Assembly: GCF_019402665.1 (NCBI RefSeq)
Contig: NZ_VSST01000020.1
Location: 1-64,000, forward strand
Direction: 5' to 3'
DNA from: Bradyrhizobium canariense
GTDB taxonomy: Bacteria > Pseudomonadota > Alphaproteobacteria > Rhizobiales > Xanthobacteraceae
Length of the DNA stretch: 64,000 bases
In this document: positions 55,334 through 63,793 of the stretch, one piece after another
How the letters are laid out: each line of letters starts with the position of its first letter
How positions within the stretch are numbered: position 1 is the stretch's first letter
Made by a program: the position numbers and the translations under genes
Notes under the pieces: generated by a model
What the model saw: the letters and a program-made list of their open reading frames with translations, nothing else
What the model was told of the DNA's origin: nothing
Databases searched by the model: none

Positions 55334-56563
55334 TCACTGAAGTATTTCGAACGCTCCATGCCGATAGACTCGCCCCCCCTTCATGACGAAGTCCACCTTC
55401 GCCGTGGCGGCAATATCCGCCAAGGGATCACCTGGCATCGCGACAATGTCCGCCTGCTTGCCAGGCGCGATCACGCCGAGGTCGTCGCGTTGCAACAGTT
55501 CGGCCGCGACGCTCGTACCCGCCTTCATCGCCCGGACGGCATCGATACCCGCGGCTACCATCGCCTGAAACTCCAGGACGCCTTCGCTGAAAGGAAACAT
55601 TCCGCAATCCGTCCCGAAAGCGATCTTCGCCTTGCTTCGTGCGATGCGCTTCTGAGCCTTCTCGATCTCCGCGACGTCGCGGCGGAATTTCCAGACCGCG
55701 TGCTCTGGAAGCTTGCCCGCCTTCATGAGTGCCTTGTCCTCCCTCGTCATCTGCATCGTCGGAACGAGAAACGAGCCGGCCTTCTCCGCCATCGCGATGC
55801 CCTCGTCGTCGATCAGGTAACAGTGCTCCAAACTACGCGCGCCGGCGCGCAGGGCCTGCTTGCACCCCTCCGCCGCACCGGTATGGACCGCCAACGGTAG
55901 GCCAAGCTGCTGCGCGGTCTGCCCGAGGGTCAGCATCTCGTCCTCGAACCAGGTCACTCTGGCCGGATCGTCGCCCGCACTCATATAGCCGCCGGTGTTC
56001 ATCGTCTTGATCCAGTTGCCGCCGAAGGCATGCTCCATTCGTACCAACTCGCGGATCTTGGCCGGAGAGTCCGCGACCCTGGACAGACCCATGTGGCATC
56101 GGCACGGAAACATGCCCTGCATGTCGCCGTGCCCGGCGGTCGCACTGATCATGTGAGGGGCAACGATCAGACGCGGCCCCCGAGCCATCCCGCTCTCGAT
56201 GGCGTCGCGAAGATTCACGGTCGGCCATTCGGGATCCAGCGTGCCCATGTCTCGAAGCGTGGTAAAACCGAAACGCATGTACTGCTGCGCGTAGTACAGT
56301 CCGGCGAGGGCCTTCGCGGGGGAGCACTGCATCGTCTGCCTGGCGAGATTCAGGCCGTCGATACAGAGGTGGACGTGAGTGTCGATGAATCCCGGCGACA
56401 CCGCACGCTCGCTCAGGTCGATGACTTCGGCGCTATTGGGACGGCCTACCGAGGTCGACACTTCGACGATGGTGCCGTCATTGATCAGGATTTCCGTCGG
56501 ACCGCGCATCATGTCGCTCTGGCCGTCGAATAGCTTGCCGCACACCACGACTTTGCTTGTCAT
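55334..56563 (-). CDS. Metal-dependent amidohydrolase (Xaa-Pro dipeptidase/imidazolonepropionase-like)
   Basis: A 409-residue TIM-barrel hydrolase. Metal ligands are His63 and His65 in GFIDTHVHL, Lys186 in NWIKTMNTGG (likely carbamylated), His227 in AVHTGAAEG, His247 in SLEHCYLI and Asp319 in FGTDCGMF. It cleaves an amide or related bond in the cytoplasm; relatives act on Xaa-Pro dipeptides, carbamates or aryl amides. No signal peptide. Divergent from the SDR gene; shares the district with an M20 amidohydrolase and the catechol genes. Confidence 0.88.
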   Translation of the reverse strand: MTSKVVVCGKLFDGQSDMMRGPTEILINDGTIVEVSTSVGRPNSAEVIDLSERAVSPGFIDTHVHLCIDGLNLARQTMQCSPAKALAGLYYAQQYMRFGFTTLRDMGTLDPEWPTVNLRDAIESGMARGPRLIVAPHMISATAGHGDMQGMFPCRCHMGLSRVADSPAKIRELVRMEHAFGGNWIKTMNTGGYMSAGDDPARVTWFEDEMLTLGQTAQQLGLPLAVHTGAAEGCKQALRAGARSLEHCYLIDDEGIAMAEKAGSFLVPTMQMTREDKALMKAGKLPEHAVWKFRRDVAEIEKAQKRIARSKAKIAFGTDCGMFPFSEGVLEFQAMVAAGIDAVRAMKAGTSVAAELLQRDDLGVIAPGKQADIVAMPGDPLADIAATAKVDFVMKGGRVYRHGAFEILQ

Positions 56564-56706
56564 CTCCGGCCTCCTCGGCCCATTGGCTACGATTCAAACA
56601 AAGTTAGCCGCTGCGGCAGATTGGCCTTACCGACCTGATCAGGTCGGTTTCTGGACCCAGCCGGAAGGCCGATCCTCCCGTTCGGAGATGCCTTTGGAGG
56701 GCGACC

Positions 56707-57465
56707 ATGCGAAGGGTATTGGTTTCGGCGGGAGCTGCGGGAATCGGCAAGGAAATCGCGGCGGCTTTTCTTTCGGCGGGCGATAGCGTGTACACGTGCG
56801 ACATCAACCGTGCCGCGCTCGATGCGACGGCGCGCGAACTGCCGGGACTGAAGACCGGCGTATGCGACGTCGGCGATCGAAAGCAGATCGAAGCTATGAT
56901 GAAGGACGCGGCATCGCAGCTCGGGGGCGGCGTCGACATCCTGGTCAACAATGCGGGCATCTCGGGCCCGACCGCTCCCGTTCAGGACGTCGATCCCGAT
57001 CAGTGGGAAGCCGTCCTCAAAATCGATCTCACGGGGACGTTCCTCATCACCAAGGCCGCTATACCGCACCTCATCGAATCGGGCCATGGCGTCATCATCA
57101 ACATGTCCTCGGCGGCGGGGCGCTTCGGCTACCCGAACCGCAGCCCCTATTCCACCGTGAAGTGGGGGCTGATCGGCTTCACGAAGACGCTTTCGATGGA
57201 GCTCGGCGCCCACAACATCCGGGCCAACGCGATCCTGCCCGGCGCCGTCGACGGTGACCGGATCCATAGGGTCTTCGAGGGACGGGCGAAGGCGAGCGGG
57301 AAGTCCATCCAGGAGATCAGGACCGAATCGATGTCCAATCAATCGCTGCCATATTTGGTCGATCCGAAGGATATCGCTGCGCTCGCCGTGTTTCTCGCTT
57401 CGGACGCCGCCAAGTCGATCTCGGGCCAGATCATGCCGATCGACGGCGACATGCAGAGAAACTGA
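56707..57465 (+). CDS. Short-chain dehydrogenase/reductase
   Basis: A 252-residue NAD(P)-dependent oxidoreductase. The cofactor loop is SAGAAGIGKE (residues 7-16), followed by DILVNNAGISG, the catalytic Ser near 135 in INMSSAAG, and Tyr148 and Lys152 in YSTVK. The C-terminus (AVFLASDAAKSISGQIMPID) is typical. Asp32 after the second strand suggests NAD preference. Substrate unknown. First gene of a rightward run; the next gene follows after 29 bases. Confidence 0.92.
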   Translation: MRRVLVSAGAAGIGKEIAAAFLSAGDSVYTCDINRAALDATARELPGLKTGVCDVGDRKQIEAMMKDAASQLGGGVDILVNNAGISGPTAPVQDVDPDQWEAVLKIDLTGTFLITKAAIPHLIESGHGVIINMSSAAGRFGYPNRSPYSTVKWGLIGFTKTLSMELGAHNIRANAILPGAVDGDRIHRVFEGRAKASGKSIQEIRTESMSNQSLPYLVDPKDIAALAVFLASDAAKSISGQIMPIDGDMQRN

Positions 57466-57494
57466 ACAGGCGCCGCACGGCGAGGAGAGCGATC

Positions 57495-57971
57495 ATGACC
57501 GAGAAGAGTCTGCGCGACCGGCTCATAGGCGCCTGGAGCCTGATCTCCTACGAAGAACGGCCGGTCGACGGTTCGCCGTCCTTTTACCCCATGGGCACCA
57601 ATCCAAAGGGAATTATCATGTACGCGCCCGACTGCTTCATGTCGGCGCAACTCTCCAAGCCGGACCGCAAGCCGTTCGCCTCCGGCGACTGGTTCGTCGC
57701 GACGGACGCCGAGTTCAAGGGCGAAGCCACCAGCTATATCGCCTACACCGGTCCGTTCCACGTCGATAAGGCGAAGCAGCATCTTACGCACTCGATGTTC
57801 ATCTCCCTGTTCCCGAACTGGATCGGCCAGACCCAGGCGCGCAACGTCCGGATCGAGGGCGATCGCCTCTTCCTGGGCAGCGCCAGCCCGATCTCGTCGT
57901 CGGGCAAGACCGTCATGTCCTATCTGGAGTGGCGGCGAGCTGACGTGACCGCCATGGCGCCAGGCAAATAA
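57495..57971 (+). CDS. Lipocalin-like domain protein
   Basis: A 158-residue soluble protein with the lipocalin-like (Lipocalin_5) pattern: LIGAWSLISYEERPVDGSP at the N-terminus, then NPKGIIMYAPDCFMSAQL and TSYIAYTGPF. It is an antiparallel barrel likely to bind a small hydrophobic compound, perhaps an intermediate of the neighbouring pathway. GGAGAG precedes the ATG. No signal peptide. It sits between the SDR and OpgC-like genes in the same orientation. Confidence 0.82.
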   Translation: MTEKSLRDRLIGAWSLISYEERPVDGSPSFYPMGTNPKGIIMYAPDCFMSAQLSKPDRKPFASGDWFVATDAEFKGEATSYIAYTGPFHVDKAKQHLTHSMFISLFPNWIGQTQARNVRIEGDRLFLGSASPISSSGKTVMSYLEWRRADVTAMAPGK

Positions 57972-58016
57972 TCGGCCCCCTTCCAAGAGGAGTTTCGAGG
58001 CTGTGGGGCGTTCGAC

Positions 58017-59174
58017 ATGAAGATCCGGACGATCCTGCCGCCGAAAGGCCGCGACTATCGGCTCGACGTTCTGCGTGGTTTCGCGAACTGGGCGATCTAT
58101 CTGGACCACATCCCGAACAACGCGGTCAATTGGCTCACGCAGCGCAACTACGGCTTCAGCGATGCCGCCGACCTGTTCGTCTTCATCTCCGGATACACCG
58201 CCTCGTTCGTCTACGCGCGGATGATGCTCGATCGCGGCTTCACGATAGCTGGCACTCGTCTGATCAGGCGCGCATGGCAGATCTACGTGGCGCACGTCAT
58301 CCTTTTCGTGATGTACATCGCCGAGATCGAATATTTGGCGAAGCGCTATGCCGACCCCAATCTTGAGAACGAATTCAACGTCGCCGGATTCATGGCGAAC
58401 CCGGCGGATACGCTCTACCAGGGGCTGATACTGGCGTTCAAACCCGTCAACATGGACGTGCTGCCGCTGTACATTCTGCTGATGGCCGTGTTTCCGCCCG
58501 TCCTCTGGACCATGCTTCGACTGCCGAACCTGACGCTCGCGGCGTCCTTCCTGCTGTATCTTGCGGCGCGGCATTTCGAGTGGAATCTCGCTGCCTATCC
58601 GACGGGATACTGGTACTTCAATCCCTTCTGCTGGCAGTTCCTCTTCATATTCGGCGGATGGTTCGCGCTCGGCGGATCGATCGAAGCGCGACCGTTGATC
58701 CGGTCGCGCGCCATGTTGTGGTTTGGGTTCGCCTACCTGCTGTTCGCCTTCGTCATGACTATGGCCGGAAGATTCCCGGAGATCGGTCTCGCGATGATGC
58801 CCACGTGGTTGTTCGATGCGTTCAATCCGAACGACAAGACCAATCTGGCGCCCTATCGCCTCCTGCACTTCATCGTCCTTGCCTTCTTCATCAACCGCTT
58901 CCTGCCGCGTGACTGGCCGCCGCTCCAACGGCCGCTGTTTCAGCCGCTTGTCAAATGCGGTCAGCAATCGCTCGAGGTATTCTGTACCGGCGTGTTCCTG
59001 GCCGTTGGGGCGCACGTGGTTCTCGTCGAAGTATCCGGCTCGATTTGGATGCAGATCGTTGTCAGCGTCGTCGGCGTCGCGCTGATGACGGCCGTCGCCT
59101 ACTACCGCTCCTGGTCGAAGGCCGCGGACAAGAAGAAATCGCCGCCCTCGGCAATAGCAAGGACGAGCGGGTAA
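58017..59174 (+). CDS. OpgC-like membrane acyltransferase
   Basis: A 385-residue polytopic protein with about ten helices and the OpgC start (GRDYRLDVLRGFANWAIYLD, HIPNNAVNWLTQRNYGFSDA, ADLFVFISGYTASFVYARMM). OpgC proteins of this type succinylate periplasmic glucans; many rhizobial relatives have unknown acceptors. The conserved FWNxxAxxFVFxSGYT-type region is present. Its presence within a catabolic cluster is unexpected for glucan modification. It ends 53 bases before the start of the M20 gene. Confidence 0.88.
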   Translation: MKIRTILPPKGRDYRLDVLRGFANWAIYLDHIPNNAVNWLTQRNYGFSDAADLFVFISGYTASFVYARMMLDRGFTIAGTRLIRRAWQIYVAHVILFVMYIAEIEYLAKRYADPNLENEFNVAGFMANPADTLYQGLILAFKPVNMDVLPLYILLMAVFPPVLWTMLRLPNLTLAASFLLYLAARHFEWNLAAYPTGYWYFNPFCWQFLFIFGGWFALGGSIEARPLIRSRAMLWFGFAYLLFAFVMTMAGRFPEIGLAMMPTWLFDAFNPNDKTNLAPYRLLHFIVLAFFINRFLPRDWPPLQRPLFQPLVKCGQQSLEVFCTGVFLAVGAHVVLVEVSGSIWMQIVVSVVGVALMTAVAYYRSWSKAADKKKSPPSAIARTSG

Positions 59175-59227
59175 AAATCGAACTTGAAGACCAGCAAGCT
59201 ACTGCCCCAACCGCGAAGGAGACGACC

Positions 59228-60496
59228 GTGAATACGACCAAGCAGACTTCCTCCGATCCGGCGCTGCGCAACCTCGGCGCCCTGCTTCCCGACCTGGCCG
59301 ACCTCTACAAGGACGTCCATTCCCATCCTGAACTGTCGATGCAGGAAACGCGCACGGCGGGGATCGCGGCGAAGCGGCTCACGGCGGCGGGCTTTGAAGT
59401 GACGTCGGGCGTCGGCAAGACCGGCGTGGTGGGCCTGCTTCGCAACGGCGACGGTCCGACCGTCATGCTGCGAGCCGACATGGACGCGCTGCCGGTCCAG
59501 GAGGCGACGGGCCTGCCGTACGCCAGCAAGGTGACCGCCACTGACAGGGACGGCAACACTGTCCCCGTGTCGCACATGTGCGGTCACGACATGCACGTCA
59601 CTTGGCTTGCGGGCGCGACGAAGCTGCTCGCGGAAGCGCGGAGTTCCTGGCGCGGTACGCTCATGGCCGTCTTCCAGCCGGCGGAAGAGACCGGCGAGGG
59701 CGCGCAGGCGATGATCGACGACGGCCTGTTCAAGCGCTTCCCTAAACCCGACGTGATCCTCGGACAACACGTGATGGTGGGGCCGGCCGGCACGGTCGCC
59801 GGGCGCGCCGGCGCGATCACCTCGGCCGCGGACAGCCTGCAGATCAAGCTGTTCGGGCGGGGAGCCCACGGCTCGATGCCGCAGGCCAGCATCGACCCGG
59901 TCGTCATGGCGGCCTCGACCGTGCTGCGTCTGCAGACGATCGTTTCGCGTGAGGTGGCCGCGACCGAGTCGGCCGTCCTGACCGTCGGCGTCCTCCAGGC
60001 CGGCACGAAGGAGAACGTCATCCCTGACGATGCCATCATCAAGCTCAACGTACGGACCTTCGATGCCGGAGTGCGCACACGCGTGCTGGCGGCGATCGAA
60101 CGGATCGTCAACGCCGAAGCGGCCGCATCGGGTGCGCCCCGGAAGCCAGAGATCACGACGATCGACCACTATCCGCTTAACGTGAACAATCAGGAAGCCA
60201 CCCAACGCGTGGTGGAGGCGTTCCGCGGACACTTCGGCGCCGCACGTGTCCGGCCTACCGGGCCCGCGCCCGCGAGCGAGGATTTCGGGTCTTTTGGTGG
60301 GGAGTGGCACGTTCCGTCGGTCTTCTGGTTCGTCGGAGGCACCGATCCGGACGTCTATGCGAAGGCGAGAGACGCGAACAAGCTCAACGAGCTCCCGGTG
60401 AACCATAGCCCGAAATTCGCGCCCGTACTCCATCCTACGCTGGAGACAGGAGTGGAATCCCTAGTCGTCGCGGCGCGAGCGTGGATGCCGGCGTAG
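59228..60496 (+). CDS. M20-family amidohydrolase
   Basis: A 422-residue dizinc hydrolase of the hippurate/N-acyl-amino acid amidohydrolase group (M20D). Metal ligands are in CGHDMHVTW, PAEETGEGA and the C-terminal VLHPTLETGVE; the dimerisation-domain His is in GRGAHGSMPQ; MLRADMDALP holds the aspartate next to the site. It cuts N-acyl or amide bonds such as those of hippurate. The GTG at 59228 with AAGGAG six bases upstream is the start; the frame before it lies over the OpgC gene end. Confidence 0.9.
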   Translation: MNTTKQTSSDPALRNLGALLPDLADLYKDVHSHPELSMQETRTAGIAAKRLTAAGFEVTSGVGKTGVVGLLRNGDGPTVMLRADMDALPVQEATGLPYASKVTATDRDGNTVPVSHMCGHDMHVTWLAGATKLLAEARSSWRGTLMAVFQPAEETGEGAQAMIDDGLFKRFPKPDVILGQHVMVGPAGTVAGRAGAITSAADSLQIKLFGRGAHGSMPQASIDPVVMAASTVLRLQTIVSREVAATESAVLTVGVLQAGTKENVIPDDAIIKLNVRTFDAGVRTRVLAAIERIVNAEAAASGAPRKPEITTIDHYPLNVNNQEATQRVVEAFRGHFGAARVRPTGPAPASEDFGSFGGEWHVPSVFWFVGGTDPDVYAKARDANKLNELPVNHSPKFAPVLHPTLETGVESLVVAARAWMPA

Positions 60497-60555
60497 GTCG
60501 GTTCTGGGCCGTGGGACGCGTCTTCGATCCATCGCGATAAGGAAGGTTGGAAAGT

Positions 60556-61197
60556 ATGGAGAAGCTCTCGCTGGTGCTCGACCTGACGGGCACCTTCGTC
60601 TTCGCTCTGAGCGGCGCGCTGGCGGGCGTCAAACGACGTTTGGACATCTTCGGGGTCCTCGTCCTGTCCTTCGCGGCCGCGAACTCCGGAGGCATCACGC
60701 GCGATATCCTGATCGGGGCGGTCCCGCCCGCGGCGCTTGTCGACCTGCGGTATCTCGGCGTGTCGCTTTTTGCCGGCCTCGTCACGTTCTTCTTGTCGTC
60801 GCTCATAGTGCGGCTATCGACCGCGATCTTGGTGTTCGATGCCGCGGGATTGGCGTTCTTCGCTGTGGCAGGCTCTTCGAAGGCGCTCGCGCAAGGTCTT
60901 AATCCGGTCATGTCCGTGGTGCTCGGCATGGTGACCGGGATCGGCGGAGGTATGGTGCGGGACGTGCTGATGGCCGAAATACCGACCGTGCTGCGCGCCG
61001 AGCTCTATGCCGTCGCGGCGCTCGCCGCTGCAGCCGTCGTGGTGATCGGTCACCTGCTGCAGTTGCCGATCACGCCGGTCGTCGTCGTGGCATTGGTTCT
61101 TTGCTTCGGACTTCGCTTATTGGCGATCCGTTACAAATGGCAACTTCCCGTCGCGAAGTCGGAGATCGCGGAGGAGCCGCCAAATTTCCGGAAGTGA
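60556..61197 (+). CDS. TRIC-family cation channel (YadS/UPF0126)
   Basis: A 213-residue inner-membrane protein with seven helices in two repeats. The repeated motif Gly-Gly-x-x-Arg-Asp appears as NSGGITRDILIGAVPP and IGGGMVRDVLMAEIP, the hallmark of bacterial trimeric intracellular cation channels that conduct potassium. The GGAAGG at 60541 is nine bases from the ATG at 60556. It is last in the rightward run and ends before the convergent LysR gene. Confidence 0.88.
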   Translation: MEKLSLVLDLTGTFVFALSGALAGVKRRLDIFGVLVLSFAAANSGGITRDILIGAVPPAALVDLRYLGVSLFAGLVTFFLSSLIVRLSTAILVFDAAGLAFFAVAGSSKALAQGLNPVMSVVLGMVTGIGGGMVRDVLMAEIPTVLRAELYAVAALAAAAVVVIGHLLQLPITPVVVVALVLCFGLRLLAIRYKWQLPVAKSEIAEEPPNFRK

Positions 61198-61251
61198 CGT
61201 CGCATCGTCTTTGCCGAACAATCTGCGTTGAACCTCGTCGGCCAATCACTT

Positions 61252-62178
61252 TCATAGGTCGAAACGCAGCAGCGCGTCGGGCACGTCGTAGCCCCAAATT
61301 TGATACATTCGGGCGATGACGTCCGCCATCACTCCAAGTTCCGGCATCTTGTCGCCCAAGCGGTGGCTCATGATGATGGGAGACGTCGCAGGTTCGGCCA
61401 GTCGCTTATAACGCACGCCTTCGACCCGCGATTTCTGTACCGAGACCGGCACGATGCAGGCGCCTTCCTCGGCGGCGACGAGGCCGACCGCAATCTGAAG
61501 TTCGCGCGCTTCATGTGCAACCCGAGGTTCGAGCCCTCGATCATGGAAGAGGGCGATGACCTGGTCGGCGTAGCCCGGGCGGGGCGCGCGAGGGTAGAGA
61601 ATGAGGCGCTCTTCGGCGAGTTGCTCAAGCGACACGGGACCGCTCTGCTTTTCCAAAGGGTGATCCATCGGCAGGGCGACCACCAGCTGCTCCTCGCGCA
61701 AGATGATGCGGCGAACCTCGTCATCATCGAAGCGCACGCGTCCAAATCCAATGTCGATCCGGCCCTCTTTGAGGGCGGCAATCTGCTCAAGAGTGACGAG
61801 CTCGACCAGATGGAGTTCGACCTCCGGTGCCGCGCGGCGGAACTCCCGGATGAGTTCGGGCAGGTGCCCGTAGAGTACCGAACCCACGAACCCAATGACG
61901 AACCGTCTCTTCTCGATCTTGAGCGTACGCTTCATCATCGTGCGCATCTCCTCGACACGCGCGAGCACCTGGATGGACTGTTCGTAGAAGAGCCGGCCCG
62001 GCTCGGTCAGCCGCAGCGGCCGCGACGAGCGGTCGATCAGCTCGGCACCGACCTCGGCTTCGAGATGCTGGATCTGCCGGCTCAGCGGCGGCTGGGCGAT
62101 GTGCAGCCGGTCCGCGGCGCGCGAGAAATTGCGCTCGTTGGCGACGGTCACGAAATAGCGCAGCTGCCGGAGGTCCAT
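61252..62178 (-). CDS. catR: LysR-family regulator, CatR/BenM-like
   Basis: A 308-residue LysR protein with a winged helix-turn-helix (LRYFVTVANERNFSRAADRL, then IAQPPLSRQIQHLEAEVGAE) typical of the CatR/CatM/BenM branch, and an effector domain from about 92. Relatives activate catechol or benzoate genes on binding cis,cis-muconate. It is divergent from catB, and a perfect ATAC-N7-GTAT palindrome starts six bases upstream of its start codon. The name catR is by position and type. Confidence 0.87.
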   Translation of the reverse strand: MDLRQLRYFVTVANERNFSRAADRLHIAQPPLSRQIQHLEAEVGAELIDRSSRPLRLTEPGRLFYEQSIQVLARVEEMRTMMKRTLKIEKRRFVIGFVGSVLYGHLPELIREFRRAAPEVELHLVELVTLEQIAALKEGRIDIGFGRVRFDDDEVRRIILREEQLVVALPMDHPLEKQSGPVSLEQLAEERLILYPRAPRPGYADQVIALFHDRGLEPRVAHEARELQIAVGLVAAEEGACIVPVSVQKSRVEGVRYKRLAEPATSPIIMSHRLGDKMPELGVMADVIARMYQIWGYDVPDALLRFDL

Positions 62179-62183
62179 GCCTA

Positions 62184-62204
62184 ACTATACCCTGTAGGTA
62201 TAGT
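62184..62204. promoter_or_regulatory. CatR/BenM-type operator palindrome
   Basis: ACTATACC-N5-GGTATAGT, a perfect inverted repeat that contains ATAC-N7-GTAT, the known CatM/BenM recognition consensus. Placed 6 bases upstream of the regulator start and about 80 upstream of catB, it should control both genes. Confidence 0.82.
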
Positions 62205-62284
62205 ATGTAAACCCAAACGATCTTTGCCGAACGCGCCGTCTGCCCGTACTTCTCAGGCAAGAACTGAGAAATCGAGGAAACGAC

Positions 62285-63445
62285 GTGACACTGAAGCCCG
62301 CCCATATTGATACCTTTATCGTCGACGTCCCCACCATTCGGCCGCACGTCCTGGCGATGGCGACGATGCGTAGCCAGGCGGTGGTCCTGGTCCGGATCGA
62401 TTGTCCGGACGGTGTCGTGGGGATCGGCGAGGGCACCACGATCGGTGGCCTCAGCTACGGTGATGAAAGCCCCGAAGGCATCAAGCTCGCCATCGACACC
62501 TACATCACGCCGGTCCTGAAGACCTGCGACGTCTCCCGCGTCGCCGAGACGATGGCGAAAATCGGCCGAAGTGTTGTCGGCAACCACATCGCCAAATGCG
62601 CGGTGGAGACGGCCTTGCTCGATGCTGCAGGCAAGCGGCTCGGCGTGCCCGTCTCGGAACTGATCGGCGGCGGCCGCGTCCGCGATCGCTTGGCCGTAGC
62701 CTGGACGCTCGCGAGCGGAAATACCGCGCGCGACATCGAGGAAGCCGAGGCGATGATCGAGGCGAGGCGGCACTCGATCTTCAAGCTGAAGATCGGCAAG
62801 CGCAGCGTGGCCGACGACGTGGCGCACGTGGCGGCGATCAAGAAGGCCGTCGGAAGCCGCGGCAGCGTCCGGGTGGACGTCAATCAGGGATGGGACGAGG
62901 CGCAGGCCGACGTCGGCATGAAGATGCTGGAGGACGCCGGCTGCGATCTGGTCGAGCAGCCGGTCGCACGCGACGCGCTCGCGGCTATGGCGCGTCTCTC
63001 CGCGCGCCACGGCATTCCGCTGATGGCAGACGAGGCGCTGCACGGTCCGCGGGATGCCTTCCGCGTCGCCGCAAGCGCGGCGGCCCGCGTGTTTGCGGTG
63101 AAAATCGCGCAGTCGGGTGGTCTCCATGCCGGGCGCGACGTCGCCGCCATTGCCGACGCTTCGGGCGTCGGCCTCTACGGCGGCACCATGCTCGAGGCCG
63201 GCGTCGGCACGGCGGCCTCGGCTCATCTCTTCGCCACCTTTCCGAAACTCGCATGGGGCACCGAACTCTTCGGCCCGCTGCTGCTTACGGAGGAGATCCT
63301 CGCCGAGCCCCTCGACTACGCGGATTTCACCCTGGGCGTCCCAACCGGACCCGGCCTCGGCATCGCGCTCGACGAGGACAAGATCGCTCGGTTCCGCCGC
63401 GACCGTACCGCGCCGACCTTGCACGTCGTCGCGAAGGGAGCTTGA
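62285..63445 (+). CDS. catB: Muconate cycloisomerase
   Basis: A 386-residue enolase-superfamily enzyme that converts cis,cis-muconate to muconolactone, second step of the catechol branch of the beta-ketoadipate pathway. The catalytic Lys167 and Lys169 are in FKLKIGKR, metal ligands Asp198 (VDVNQGW), Glu224 (LVEQPV) and Asp249 (MADEALHG), and the acid/base Lys273 in AVKIAQSGG. The GTG at 62285 follows GAGGAAAC. It is followed directly by catC, three bases after its stop. Confidence 0.95.
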   Translation: MTLKPAHIDTFIVDVPTIRPHVLAMATMRSQAVVLVRIDCPDGVVGIGEGTTIGGLSYGDESPEGIKLAIDTYITPVLKTCDVSRVAETMAKIGRSVVGNHIAKCAVETALLDAAGKRLGVPVSELIGGGRVRDRLAVAWTLASGNTARDIEEAEAMIEARRHSIFKLKIGKRSVADDVAHVAAIKKAVGSRGSVRVDVNQGWDEAQADVGMKMLEDAGCDLVEQPVARDALAAMARLSARHGIPLMADEALHGPRDAFRVAASAAARVFAVKIAQSGGLHAGRDVAAIADASGVGLYGGTMLEAGVGTAASAHLFATFPKLAWGTELFGPLLLTEEILAEPLDYADFTLGVPTGPGLGIALDEDKIARFRRDRTAPTLHVVAKGA

Positions 63446-63448
63446 GCC

Positions 63449-63739
63449 ATGCTGACGATGGTCCAGATGAACGTGCGGATCCCGTTGGATTTCGACAAAC
63501 AGGAAGCCGAGCGCCTCAAGGCGCGCGAGAAGGAGCGCTTCCAGGAACTGCAACGCGCCGGCAAGTGGCGGCACATCTGGCGCGTCGTTGGCTGCTACGC
63601 GAACGTCAGCATCTTCGATGTCGAAAGCAATTCCGAGCTCCACGATATCCTGACGAGCCTGCCGCTCTATCCCTTCATGGAGATGGAGGTGACGCCGCTC
63701 TGCCGGCACCCGTCCTCTCTGCATGAAGACGACCGCTAA
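63449..63739 (+). CDS. catC: Muconolactone delta-isomerase
   Basis: A 96-residue protein that isomerises muconolactone to 3-oxoadipate enol-lactone. The family features are the N-terminal MVQMNVRIPLDFDK, the EAERLKAREKERFQELQRAG helix, the strand GKWRHIWRVVGCYANVSIFD and LTSLPLYPFMEMEVTPL. The length matches the family. Cytoplasmic, forms decamers in characterised homologues. It lies three bases after catB and 54 bases before catA, so the three form an operon. Confidence 0.95.
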   Translation: MLTMVQMNVRIPLDFDKQEAERLKAREKERFQELQRAGKWRHIWRVVGCYANVSIFDVESNSELHDILTSLPLYPFMEMEVTPLCRHPSSLHEDDR

Positions 63740-63793
63740 CGCTTCGAACCACGAACGTCCGCGCAGCGGACACAAAACCAAGGGAGAGACGAC

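Noticed and set aside
57339..59015. A 558-residue minus-strand gene
   Set aside because: Shadow of the lipocalin-like and OpgC-like genes, with composition rich in Arg, Gly and Glu.
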